DNA from: Labia minor
Lineage: Eukaryota > Arthropoda > Insecta > Dermaptera > Spongiphoridae
Assembly: GCA_963082975.1 (NCBI GenBank)
Contig: OY720350.1
Coordinates: 50,298,734-50,362,733, forward strand
DNA length: 64,000 nt
Reading direction: 5' to 3'
Shown here: positions 23,606-34,378 of the stretch, in pieces
How the letters are laid out: each line of letters begins with the position of its first letter
How positions within the stretch are numbered: position 1 is the stretch's first letter
Position numbers and translations under genes: made by a program
Notes under the pieces: generated by a model
What the model saw: only the letters and a program-made list of their open reading frames with translations
The model's database searches: none
Told to the model about the DNA's origin: nothing

Positions 23606-23966
23606 GGATTTGAAAAAGTTTTTCCCGATCTACTGAGTGTTACCGGGGAATGGAGAGACTGCATAACGAGGAATTGCATGACTTCATCTCCAAACATAGT
23701 TACCGTGATAAAATCCAGAAGGGTGCGATGGGCAGGGCACATGGCAAGAATGGGAGATGAAAGTCTGGTGAAAAATATATTTTTGGGGCAACCGATTGAG
23801 AAACGTCCGGATGGAAGACCAAGGACGTGATGGGTGGATAATCTAGGCAGGGATGTGAGAGAGATGATGAAAATAGGAGTTGGTTGGGTGTAGCTCAGCA
23901 TAGGGACACATAGAGAAATCAAGTTGCTGTGGTCAAGAAATTAAGAGTTTCGTAGAGCCACAGAGA
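23606..23966 (+). pseudogene. LINE C-terminal fragment, opposite orientation
   Basis: The plus strand encodes VTGEWRDCITRNCM then KSRRVRWAGHMARMG and GQPIEKRPDGRPRT, the same C-terminal region as the neighbouring minus-strand LINE but diverged from it. It runs into an in-frame stop and ends CACAGAGATAGATAAAAGG, matching the sister's 3' tail. A second, independent insertion is the simplest reading, since both copies contain the same 3' end. Confidence 0.85.
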
Positions 23967-24509
23967 TAGATAAAAGGTTAATATTTCCCAATATATAATA
24001 AAATAAAATAGAAAAAAAAATTAAAAAATAGTTCTTTAAAAAAAATAGTTACTCAAATTACTAGGTGATTGATTCAAAAATGTATTTATTCAATTTACAT
24101 TTAAAACTTAATTTATTTATATAATTAATTAATAAATTTAATCAATCATATAAACTAAGCAAAATAAATAAAATAGAATTAAAAACAAAAAGAAAGTTAT
24201 TTGACCTGGATGGATTTGAGAACGCTTTAATTCTACAGATTAAATAACACTTAAAATTATTATAATAAAACATAAAAATATATTATTTCTAGAAAATTAT
24301 GTAAAAAAATTATATAAAATAGCATGATCATTTAATAGAGGAATTTATAATAAATTAGTTTAACTTTTAGATATCGTGAACTGTGACTAAAGGGCGGTGG
24401 AGAGGGTGAGAGTAAGTAGTTGAACATTTATTAATATTAAATATGTATTTTGAAATATTTTGAATAATTTATGAGGAGGGGGGTCATCTAAATACAGTAA
24501 CTAAAATAA

Positions 24510-24544
<35 letters not shown>

Positions 24545-25293
24545 TATATACCGTCCTTTAGTCAAAGTATCTAACATTTAAGCCAACCAAAATTCCTTTA
24601 TTAATTGATCATGCTATTTTATATAATTTTTTACATAATTTTCATATATATATATGAATTCACAAGTAGACTAATTGAGTTATTATGTTTAAAATTATAA
24701 ATTTCATTATGAGTCAAAATATTACAATTTATACGATTTAAATAACAATCATCAACATTTTTGTAAATTAAATATTAATTTATCTAAATATTAAATAAAT
24801 TACATAAGAAGGTGAAGTAATAATAAATTTTCATCAGTTATAATTTTATATTTTTATTATTTGAAATTATTTGAAGCGAGAAATCTTTTATGAATTCAGA
24901 GAAATTTTCTTTCCTTCTAATAATGAAACAATGATAAAGAATCTTATTTTTTTTTTGTGAATCCATTCATAAGGAATTCTTTCCACCTGGATGCGGATTT
25001 AATTTAAATAATATAATAAATAAACATTTCTTAGAGGAAAAGAGGGAGAAAGAAAGAGAAGAAGAGAGAATGTAACTAAAAATAATAATTTTACTGAATG
25101 AGTGAGAGTGGAAGATGATTTTTATTTGGGGGAAAGAAAGAAAAAAAATAGTGTTTTTGCATATGTCATTGTAATTTGAGCTTAATTAATTTTTTATTAA
25201 CAATAGAAAGTATTAAATTAATTGTTTTATTTGAGATTATTCCTTAATTTGATGATATTAAATTATTAAAGCTTTGGTGGTTGTTTTTATTTA
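23967..25293. other. AT-rich DNA with (AT)n array
   Basis: (AT)n at about 24514-24541 and purine-rich sequence at 25035-25145. No gene. Confidence 0.5.
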
Positions 25294-25520
25294 TAAGGGA
25301 ATTTTGTAAATAAAACCACATATGGATATTTGTTATTGTAAATTTATTCAAAAAATACAAAAAAAATATACACAACGTTTCGATTGCTACTTCTGCAAAA
25401 ATACAAAAAAAAATATACACAACGTTTCGATTGCTACTTCTGCAATCGAAACGTTGTATTTTTTGAATAAATTTACAATAACAAATATCAATATATGGTT
25501 TTATTTACAAAATTCCCTTA
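25294..25520. repeat. Fold-back element with duplicated inner unit
   Basis: TAAGGGAATTTTGTAAATAA at the left is mirrored by the right end. The inner arms are AATTTATTCAAAAAATACAA and CGTTTCGATTGC with its inverse GCAATCGAAACG. The left arm has a tandem duplication of a ~45-base unit ending CTACTTCTGC. The right-arm sequence recurs at 43855-43945 as GCAATCGAAACGTTG plus TTTTTTGAATAAATTTAC. The 94-codon frame crossing it is an artefact. Confidence 0.75.
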
Positions 25521-25551
25521 TGAGATTATTCCTATATATATATATATACTA

Positions 25552-26096
25552 CTTGGGTCAAAAAGTTCGCGGAATGGTCTCTTATAGTCAAGTATTTCTT
25601 AGCTGAAAGGGAAATTTTTGTTTGTGAGGTTGGCATAACTGGTAGTGAATGTGCTTTTTAGGTTAGCAGGCGTTCCGTGCGTTCGGTGTTTAATATTGTA
25701 GATCGTAGTTTCTTTCTTTCGTCGGATTGTGCAATGTCGTCATTAGAGCAGCGTGGCAATATTAAATTCTGTGTGTTGCTGGAGAAATCACCCTCGAAGA
25801 CTCTTGAGATGCTAAAAAAAGCATACGGAAATTCTGCGATGAAGAAAACAGCAGTTTACGAGTGGCATAAGCGTTTTCGCGACGGTCGCACTCGTCAGAG
25901 GTGATTGAAAATGCGACGGAGCGGCTGAAGGAACTTTCAAAAAACGGCTTTCAAGAGTGTTTCCAACAATTATATGAACGGTGGAATAAATGTGTAGATG
26001 CAGGAGGAGAGTATTTTGAAGGGAAATAATGTAAGAATGTTATAAATATTTTTAATAAATTTTTAATAACCAATTCCGCGAACTTTTTGACCCTAG
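25552..26096 (+). pseudogene. Internally deleted mariner with intact TIRs
   Basis: Terminal inverted repeats CTTGGGTCAAAAAGTTCGCG and CTAGGGTCAAAAAGTTCGCG (right end, reversed) are flanked by TA on both sides. The plus strand encodes the N-terminal helix-turn-helix region of a mariner transposase (SSLEQRGNIKFCVLLEKSPS; AVYEWHKRFRDGR), then jumps to the C-terminal tail (FQQLYERWNKCVDAGGEYFEG). The whole DD34D catalytic core is missing. At 545 bp against ~1.3 kb for a full mariner, it can only move in trans. Confidence 0.9.
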
Positions 26097-26182
26097 TAGT
26101 ATATGTAAAAGATGTTTTCTTCTTTTGATCAATATTGAGGTGGTACAAAATTCAGAGGGAGGCTAGATGAATGGATTTGCAG

Positions 26183-26600
26183 AGTTTTTTTTTTTTTTTT
26201 TTTTTTTTTTGAAAAAAGTGTTATGAAGCAAAATGCGTGTAACAACGGATTCAACGTTGCATATCGGGAATGGCAGACGGGAAGATGAGAGAAGAAGATA
26301 AGGACAATGAATGCTTCAAGTGTAATGGCAAGTTAAACGTCGTCATTTTCCCCCTGGTGAGCATCCCGACGCGTGACGTCATGGGAACAATGGAAGGTCC
26401 TTCCGGTGGCGGACGTCTTAAGGCCTAACGACCTCCCTTGTCTTCGGATTCACTTACAGCTGACAGCGATAAACTACTTGTGGTATAGCGTTTTACAAAG
26501 GACACCAATGTCGGAAATTCTTAGATTATTCTCCTTCTTCATTTGTTAATGGAGGAGTTGGGACTTTCTCAAAGTGGCTGGTTTAAGATTTATTTTCAAG
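26183..26600. promoter_or_regulatory. Poly-T then GC-raised candidate regulatory island
   Basis: A pure T tract (26184-26211) precedes a unique block with much higher GC, with GACGCGTGACGTCATGGG (CRE-like TGACGTCA) and GGACGTCTTAAGGCC. No frame is long or domain-bearing. A promoter or enhancer is plausible; so is an old GC-rich repeat. Confidence 0.35.
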
Positions 26601-27120
26601 AATAAATTTTAATACTAGCAGATGATCAAAAGTTTAATAATATTAATATTTTGAATGATTTATGAACTTTTTTTTAATACGGACTTATATTATATTTTTT
26701 TCCCTTTGAATGACAAATATTGGGTACAATTATTGTTTTACTTTGTGTTTTGAGCTCACGACGTTGGTAAAGATGCAGAGGGTTTAGCGGCCATATCTCC
26801 CTAAAAATGTTGTTAATACATATTAATAGTAAAACTCAAAAAGTTTATTTGGACATGTAAATTGAACAATTTTTTAAATACTTAATAATAATTTTATTTT
26901 GGAGATATTTAGAGTGAACTTGTTTAAATGTTTTTTTATATTAATTATTATTAAAAAATTTTATATGCTAATTTTTCATTTACACAAATCAATTTGCAAC
27001 TATATCAATATATATATATTGTATATGAATTTTAATTAATAAAAACAATAAATTTATTTATTATTTAAGGATAGACTCTGTACTTTACAGCTTTAAAGAG
27101 AAATTGTTAATTATTGAATT
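26601..27120. other. AT-rich DNA without a recognised feature
   Basis: Only AT-rich sequence, with a short patch at 26750-26800. Nothing supported. Confidence 0.4.
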
Positions 27121-27190
27121 TCCCTAGAACCGACCTCGAGTCTTCAGTGTGGTAGACTGTCGTGCTAACTACTAAACCTCTGAAGCGTCT
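27121..27190 (-). repeat. tRNA-like relic or SINE head
   Basis: On the minus strand, GGTTTAGTAGTTAGCACGAC looks like a tRNA D-arm/A box, CTGAAGACTCGAGGTCGG like the variable and T-arm region. The B box is degenerate, and acceptor pairing is not evident. Either a decayed tRNA gene or a SINE head; not a functional tRNA. Confidence 0.35.
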
Positions 27191-28644
27191 AAAAACAATA
27201 AATACTTTTTAATTTAATTAAGTTGTGCCCCACAAAAACAAATGGCTCTCCTCCAAAAATTATATTCCAAGCACATCGATGCATTATTAGAATTTCACAA
27301 GATTGATAAATTATTTCAGAGTACAAAATTTCACCAATCAATAATTATTAAAATTTAGTATTTCTTTTTTGTTTGTTTGTTTTTTTTTAAATAAAACATA
27401 TCATTAAAAAATCAGAAGTTCAAATGAAGTGTTGCAAGTTCTACTAACTTCCTTAATCCTGAATAAATTTATTCTATGGGAGTGGAATTCGAAGGGCACT
27501 CAAGGACAAGTCACGCTAGTTATATTGCTTAACTTCAAACAAGCCGGTGTCTTGAATCTATCAAAGTTTTCTCTTTATTATGATAAAATCATTTACAAAT
27601 AGAAAGTGGATCATTTTAAATTCAAATTGAAAAAAAAAATATTATACTACAATAAGATTGGACTTTAATTAATATAAAATGTGTAGTTAAAAAGAATGGT
27701 TAACATAAGTTATAATAATAATAATTTCATTTCAATTCACAAACTTCCGTTCTTTTAAGTATAAATTTGAATTCAAAGAATAATTTTCTCTCATTTATTA
27801 TATAACCGTCATAGAAATTAAATTCATTAAGTTATTATGATTATAATTCACTATATAACTATTTATAAAAGTGTTAAAACCTTGATTAGTATAACATATT
27901 TTGTCAACTTTAAAAACAACAACAAAACAAAATTATAAAATTCAAGGTTGAATTTTGAGTGAGAGGGGGAGGAGAATGAAACAATGGATCTATCAGGCTG
28001 AATAGGATTCGTATCTAATGACTGAAGATAGAAATGATAAAAATGCATGCGGAGATACGATTAGTTGTGTGCATCGAGCGAGAACATGGCGGAAGTGACC
28101 GCCGGAAAAACCACAAAATTTTCCAAAAAAAAAAAAAAAATAGAAAGAAGCGATCAAAAAGTAGGAGGACTCGAAATATGAGCCACAATCTTTACCAACT
28201 CTTAAACTGTTACACTTTTCAACTCTGTATTTATTTATTTATTTATTTTTTTGTAAAAGGACAACATCCGGCACACGAGTTTTAATTCCCATTTTGGAAT
28301 GCAATTAAGCAATTAATTATGCTTAGCCAAAAGTGGAAATCAACCTGCTGTTCTTAATAAAATGTCTTTCTCCGACCAATTAATTCTATCAGTCAAAGAA
28401 ATAAAAATAGTTTAGTAAAGTAACGACCTATAATTATAATTTAATTACTTAATATTTGTTTTATAGAAATCATAACAAAGATTAATGACATTTTAAAAAC
28501 TACAAGCAAAAATTGCATTAATATTTGTCATTTTGATCTTGAAAACATTTATTTAAGGATGGTTTATAAAATTCATAAATAATGGGGTTTATGGTTTGAA
28601 CAAATAGATTTATTTTGTATCACATATAATATAGATATTATTGG
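27191..28644. other. AT-rich DNA with two small complex patches
   Basis: Mostly AT-rich. Patches near 27450-27540 and 28030-28110 are unique and higher in GC. The frame at 28034-28285 is a poly-lysine translation of an A-run, not a gene. Confidence 0.4.
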
Positions 28645-29057
28645 CAGGGCCGGCCCTAGAGCCGAGCCAGTAAGGCCATGGCTCGGGGCGCTTGGCTGGC
28701 AGGGGCGCCATTATGAAAAAAAAATTAATCCTTCGCAAGATATCAGGGCTGATAAGACTTAATAGTAAATAAAAAATTATGGTACGCAATAAAAAAATTG
28801 CGTTTATTTAAAATAAGTAGTAAATTATTACATTTTTAAAAATATAATGTTGATATCATACCAAGATATCTCCTTTTTAGGAAGATCAATCAATATGTGG
28901 ATCCGACTAAAATAAAATATATTTTCAAATATAAAAATATTTTTTTAATAACAAACAAAAATTTTTTAGTTGATTCTTTTTTTTTTGCTTGTTAAAACAT
29001 ATGGGGCGAACTTTAGACCCTTGGCCTAGGGCGCCATAAGAGCTCGGGCAGTGCCTG
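28645..29057 (+). mobile_element. Non-autonomous hAT-type element with 8-bp TSD
   Basis: Left end CAGGGCCGGCCCTAGAGCC. Right end reversed CAGGCACTGCCCGAGCTC. ATTATTGG lies immediately outside both ends (28637-28644 and 29058-29065), a perfect 8-base target duplication as hAT elements make. Subterminal GGGGCGCTTGG and CTAGGGCGCCATAAG echo each other inverted. The interior is AT-rich with no transposase. Confidence 0.8.
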
Positions 29058-29065
29058 ATTATTGG

Positions 29066-30371
29066 TGACTAGTATTTCCCATGAAAATAATGTTTTTGTG
29101 TTTTGTTATTTTTGAGACTAAGAAAGAAACTTAAATTCATGTTTTTAAATATAATTGTTAATTAACTAATACTAGTACTTTGAAGATATTACTTATATAT
29201 ATATACAAATAATATTTAAATTAAAATAGAATAAATAAATGTCTATTAAAACCTAAATTATTTATATATATATAATTTAACAAATATTAAAAGAAATGGT
29301 GTTATATGATCAGTACAACGGAACCTCTAAACCTTTATCTTGATATTCATTTTTGGAGACCTCTACTTATTACACATATGATACATATATTTGAATAAAG
29401 GAGAATCAAATTAGCTTAATATTCTTATCTTCATGCTTAATTATTGGATCATAGAGTGCTTGAATGTTTCGTTATATAAAAGAATTAAGAATTAAGATGA
29501 TGTCGGGATGTTAACGCCTGCAAGCAAGCAACTCGCTCATCCATTCCTTCAGTCGATAGCGTGCGTTTAGATCATTTTCAAACCCACTAACAACAGGTAA
29601 AAATGTAATTTACTTAACATTGCTGAGAAAAACTCTCTTTCTTCATCTACATACCGTGAAATTACGTTGAAATAAAAAAAAAAGGAACTGAAATAAATTT
29701 TATTCATTACTCAACTAAGGACATTAATTTTTTAATAAATTAACTTCTTAGAATTTGTAAGCATTTAGTCTTAATGATGTCTTCTGAGAGTTTTAATTAT
29801 TAGTACAAGAAAAAAAAATAATATTATTTAAAAAATAGGAAACAGAACATGAAAAGAAGAGTGGAAGGAAATGAGGAGAAATACAATTGGATGGAAAATT
29901 TATTTATTGTTTTGTTTTTTTTTTAATTTAATAAATTACATGAACGACTTGATATTTAAAAAAAATATATTATATTATTTAGTTCAGAAGAGTAAAAATT
30001 ACATTTTTTTTTTTTTTTTTTGAAAAATATCTTTTTTGATATATAGCCTTTTCCACTCGACTTTATCTTCCAACCCACTAACCATATACTTAAATTTAAG
30101 AGTTTCAAAATATAACAATTTGTTTCACATTTTATATATAATTTGATTGAATATTTGTCTTAATATATTACAATTCCATTAATAATAATGAAAACAAAAT
30201 CAAAAACCATTAATTAATAAAGATTCATATAGGTATAGATCTCAAATTTATTTATAATATGATTTTAAATAAATAATGTTCTTAATTTTCACTAAAATTA
30301 TTATAATTAGACTAGAATAATTTCGTCTAGATTGATGTTAGGGACAATAGCTTTGTTATAGAGACCTTTCA
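29066..30371. other. AT-rich DNA; small island at 29500-29600
   Basis: AT-rich except for GTTAACGCCTGCAAGCAAGC near 29510-29580. Poly-T at 30005-30021. No gene. Confidence 0.45.
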
Positions 30372-31484
30372 TTTTTTACTATCTCGTAAGAGATAGTATT
30401 GCCATCACGAAAATTTTCAATGTTGAGATTTTGATGTTTTTATACGTTTTGAAGGTTCCTGAATCATTTTCACTAAGGTTGAGAAAAATGTCTGTGTGTG
30501 TGTGTGTGTGACAAGATTGCGCAAAAACGGTTTGAGCTAGAATGATGAAATTTGGTACATGGACATTATTCAAAATTCATAGTTTTCTATCAACTTTTGA
30601 GAAATGTAGCTCAACCGGAAGAGGGTCATTACCTACAACGTTTTGATTTTTTTTCCTCTAAAGTGACCGTAAAAATAAAGATATATGTTTGATAATTTTT
30701 CACATGATTAAAGATTGTATAAAACTGCTATATATAGAATTTCAGCTTGATTGGATCGCTGAAATTACCAGAATTAATTTTTTAAATTATAAATTAAAAT
30801 GAATAAATAATATTTATTAAATCAGCGCGTGTTTGGCTTTGTTGATGGCACCGCGTCACGCGCTGGCGCGTGTTTGGAACTTTGTTGATGGCACCGCGTC
30901 ACGCGCTGGCGCGTGATTTGCAGTCAACGTGTTAAAAAATTAATTCCGGTACTTTCAGCGAATCAATCAAACTGAAATTTTATATATAGCAGTTTTATAT
31001 AATTTATAATCATGTGAAATACTATCAAACATATATATTTATTTTTACGGTCAGTTTAGAGGAAAAAAATTGAAAACGTGGTAGGTGATGAGCCTCTTGC
31101 GAATGAGCTACATTTCTCAAAAGTTGATAGAATACTACAAATTTTGAATAATGCCCATGTACAAAATTTCTAGCTCAAACCGTTTTTGCGTGATACAATA
31201 TTTGATGAGAAAAATTTAGATTTAAAAAAGATCGACCACTTTGAATATTTATCAATTTTTTAAAAATTCATAAATATTAAAATTTAACAATTGACTGTCA
31301 AATGTTTGTGGTTTGCTCACGCGCCAACACGTGCCATGGTGCCATCAATAAAAAGCCAAACATGCGCTGGTTTAATATTTATTATTTATAATTTATAATT
31401 AATTAAATTTAATTTAAATATAATATATTATGTTATTTAATCCAATTCAAATTTGCGAGATAGTCGAGTGGAGACACTCCAGCT
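30372..31484 (+). repeat. Family A copy 3, split by an inverted insertion
   Basis: Starts with the 20-base palindrome ACTATCTCGTAAGAGATAGT (after TTTTT), carries (GT)n at 30495-30510, and runs normally to AATTAATTTTTTAA at 30782. There it is interrupted by 535 bases in reverse orientation (30783-31317). The element resumes at CACGCGCCAACACGTG and ends GCGAGATAGTCGAGTGGAGA plus CACTCC. About ten bases at the joint are missing. Confidence 0.8.
30783..31317 (-). repeat. Left arm of 535-bp inverted repeat
   Basis: Reverse complement of 31815-32349, identical by eye over the whole length I compared. It includes part of a family A element plus 120 bases of the unique flank of that element (ending GTTTGTGGTTTGCT). 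The unique flank shows it was copied from the right arm's locus, not from another family A copy. Confidence 0.85.
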
Positions 31485-31814
31485 TATTTTTTATTTTTTT
31501 TCATAAATATGCTTCTGAATTGTTGTTATGCCTACTTATTTATATAATAGCAATAATCATATTTATTCTGAAGTGAGAGATTACAAGATCGCCGCCATCG
31601 TTTCTATCTTCCTTCCACTCCTCAAAACACAGATACTGAATTCAGATTAAACGATTTTAGACAAATCGGCCACTACTATTTAACAACATGCGTGTTAATT
31701 AATGTTAATGACTTCAGAACAGGCAAACGTATTCATATATTCTCATTTGTTTGTAATGATATTAATAATTTCAAAGAATTGTCTTTCTCATGGCTATTGA
31801 TGTTCTAATGGTTA

Positions 31815-32349
31815 AGCAAACCACAAACATTTGACAGTCAATTGTTAAATTTTAATATTTATGAATTTTTAAAAAATTGATAAATATTCAAAGTGGTCGA
31901 TCTTTTTTAAATCTAAATTTTTCTCATCAAATATTGTATCACGCAAAAACGGTTTGAGCTAGAAATTTTGTACATGGGCATTATTCAAAATTTGTAGTAT
32001 TCTATCAACTTTTGAGAAATGTAGCTCATTCGCAAGAGGCTCATCACCTACCACGTTTTCAATTTTTTTCCTCTAAACTGACCGTAAAAATAAATATATA
32101 TGTTTGATAGTATTTCACATGATTATAAATTATATAAAACTGCTATATATAAAATTTCAGTTTGATTGATTCGCTGAAAGTACCGGAATTAATTTTTTAA
32201 CACGTTGACTGCAAATCACGCGCCAGCGCGTGACGCGGTGCCATCAACAAAGTTCCAAACACGCGCCAGCGCGTGACGCGGTGCCATCAACAAAGCCAAA
32301 CACGCGCTGATTTAATAAATATTATTTATTCATTTTAATTTATAATTTA
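31815..32349 (+). repeat. Right arm of 535-bp inverted repeat (source)
   Basis: Starts AGCAAACCACAAAC in unique sequence, passes into the truncated family A copy at 31936, and ends in its AT-rich part. Both arms contain the same tandem duplicate of a ~45-base unit (CACGCGCCAGCGCGTGACGC with GGTGCCATCAACAAAG). Spacer between arms 497 bases. Confidence 0.85.
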
Positions 32350-32434
32350 TAATTAATTAAATTTATTTTAAATATAATATATGTTAAATAATCCAATTCA
32401 AATTTGCGAGATAGTCAAGTGGAGTCACTCTAGA
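31936..32434 (+). repeat. Family A copy 4, 5'-truncated
   Basis: Begins inside the element at ATCACGCAAAAACGGTTTGAG and ends GCGAGATAGTCAAGTGGAGT with a mutated hairpin. The 5' palindrome and microsatellite are absent. Confidence 0.8.
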
Positions 32435-33650
32435 TTTTTTATTAATAACATAACTTATAGATTAAACAAAGACAAATCGGCATTTGAACTATTCTAAATC
32501 ATATGACGTGTTAGTTTTTCAAATTTCTAACATTTAAATCTCACGACATTACCTACCATATGTAGAAGGCATTGCTTGCGATCACAGCGCTGTCCATTAG
32601 TCTTAAGTTATTTGTGTCGACACCCAATAACTATTATATAATAGATGTATAATTAAAATGATTTTCTTCAAGGTTAGACGGATGCTCATTAAAACAGTCT
32701 TGAAACAAATAGTGAGAATTATTCATTGAACATTTATTTCATAATTTTATAGAAAACCAGAAATGAAAAATAGAGTTCGTAGATCTTTACGTAGAAACTA
32801 CATTTATTTATATGCATTCTCTCTCTCTCTCTATACATATATATATATATATATAGATATATTTTTAATTTATTTACATTTTTCATTTGATAATTAACAT
32901 TAATTAAATTTAATTTCGTTTTTTAAACGATTATTATATTATTATTCTATCTAAATCCTATTATTTTTTTCTCATTATAGATTGTTCCAGGTAGATAAGA
33001 TAAAATGTTACTCTTGAAAATTTGGATAACTAATTATTTTGCAATTATATTTATATACATATCTATCTGTGGGCCTAATTTAATGTTTTACTTGTTAAGT
33101 CTATATGGTTGTTTGAATTTTTAGATTAGTTTAGTCTAAATTAAAAAAAAAAATAATATACGTGATCAAGTTTTTATTTTCTTATTTTATTTATTTAATT
33201 AATGGAAGTTTTTCAATTTTAATTTTAATTGCATACGGGCTTTTGTACTGAATTGGTCAAAATAATCTAATTGGACAAAACAAAATAAAATATTGTTGAG
33301 CCTGTCGGATCACCTGTGCCACTTGTGAAGGAGTTAAAAAAAGAATTCTCAACTCTTTCACACGGGGAGTAAAATAAAATTAATTGGGAAATGTGTGTGA
33401 ATCCTGAAATAAATTTCACCAAAGAGTACAGTATGTTTGACTATTAGTGCTTAGGCGATTCGCCTTGGAGAACCAAGATCGGAAAGAAATAATAACAAAT
33501 TAAATTAATCAAAATATCCGATGCTAACATATGGATCTGCAAAGGAAAAAATTAGATTCACTTTTTTATAAATAAAAGAAAGAGGTTCGTTGCCACGTTA
33601 TAGTATTTAATGAAAAGAAAATTAATATAAAGTAAAAATAAAAAATGGGT
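32435..33650. other. AT-rich DNA with (CT)n/(AT)n near 32820
   Basis: Short (CT)n and (AT)n arrays at 32818-32862. A unique mixed patch at 33290-33480. No gene. Confidence 0.45.
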
Positions 33651-33654
33651 AGCG

Positions 33655-34159
33655 GGTAGATACCTTCTCACGATCCCGGTGAGAGACAGATCTACCTCAG
33701 AGAGTGGCGCCTCTGCCCTACGCGAGCACATGCATTTTCTCTCATTCCTCGACTGAGGGAGTGCATGCCCTACCCAAATCCCCTTTATTTCCTCTTCCTT
33801 CTTTCCAATCCACGCGTCAGGCTGTAGCGACAGGCCGGCTGGATCATCTTCGCGTCGCATCAACAATTAATGGAGAAATGTTATACGGTTAACGGCTGGG
33901 GCGTCCCCTGCAAGCGACGCGCATTGTCAGCACCCGGGCGATGCGAGAAATGGGTTAGGGTTACCCACCTATGGACGAGGTGGGCTAAAGAAGATAGTCC
34001 AACATCCACATCCACATCAATATCAACATCGACATCATCACCGACACGAACATCGTCACATCAGTCAGCATCAGCATCATTGCCATCAACCTCACTCAAA
34101 TCGTCCACAGCTACATCAAAAGTCGTCAACACCATCATCACCGTCATCGAAGGTTGAGT
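33655..34159 (+). repeat. GC-rich leader and (ACATC)-rich part of a retroelement
   Basis: A sharp GC rise from 33655. The plus strand reads NGWGVPCKRRALSAPG, then KWVRVTHLWTRWAKED, then a serine/threonine run from a degenerate ACATC/ATCATC array (33990-34150). It directly precedes a LINE C-terminal segment, so I read it as the non-coding or low-complexity part of the same retroelement insertion. Open frames on both strands here are not host genes. Confidence 0.45.
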
Positions 34160-34378
34160 ACCACAAGGATTCGTTTAGCAACGAACCTTGTGGTTGTGGG
34201 CCAAAGACCGCGTGGGAGGCCTAAAACCAGCTGGTCCTGCCGTATAACGGGAGATCTAATGGCATCTGGTCTCTCTACAGACGACGCCAACAACAGATTT
34301 AGTTGGCGCCAATTAACGAGAGTCGACCCCACACCCCGTGGGAAATAAGGCTAAGAAGAAGAAGAAGAAGAAAAAATG
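34160..34378 (+). pseudogene. LINE C-terminal fragment with (AAG)n tail
   Basis: Plus-strand translation GQRPRGRPKTSWSCRITGDL then GLSTDDANNRFSWRQLTR matches the C-terminal block found in RTE-like and related LINEs (GRPKxRW, GLSxxDAxDRxxWRxLTR), then stops and ends in (AAG)n at 34353-34370. No reverse transcriptase is nearby. Distinct from the GATA-tailed LINE at 22575. Confidence 0.7.

Noticed and set aside
27121-27190. Functional tRNA gene on the minus strand
   Set aside because: T-arm and acceptor are degenerate; kept only as a tRNA-like relic.
28034-28285. 83-codon lysine/arginine-rich frame
   Set aside because: Crosses a poly-A run and a poly-T repeat; low-complexity translation.
30379-30573. 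Reading frames recurring in families A and C (for example 30379-30573, 50695-50898, 37896-38183)
   Set aside because: They sit inside non-coding repeats, span microsatellites, differ in frame and length between copies, and have no domain. Repetition reflects repeat copies, not protein conservation.
33558-33892. Opposing frames of 62-102 codons in the GC-rich leader
   Set aside because: Adjacent to a LINE C-terminus and open on both strands, so more likely part of a retroelement than a host gene.
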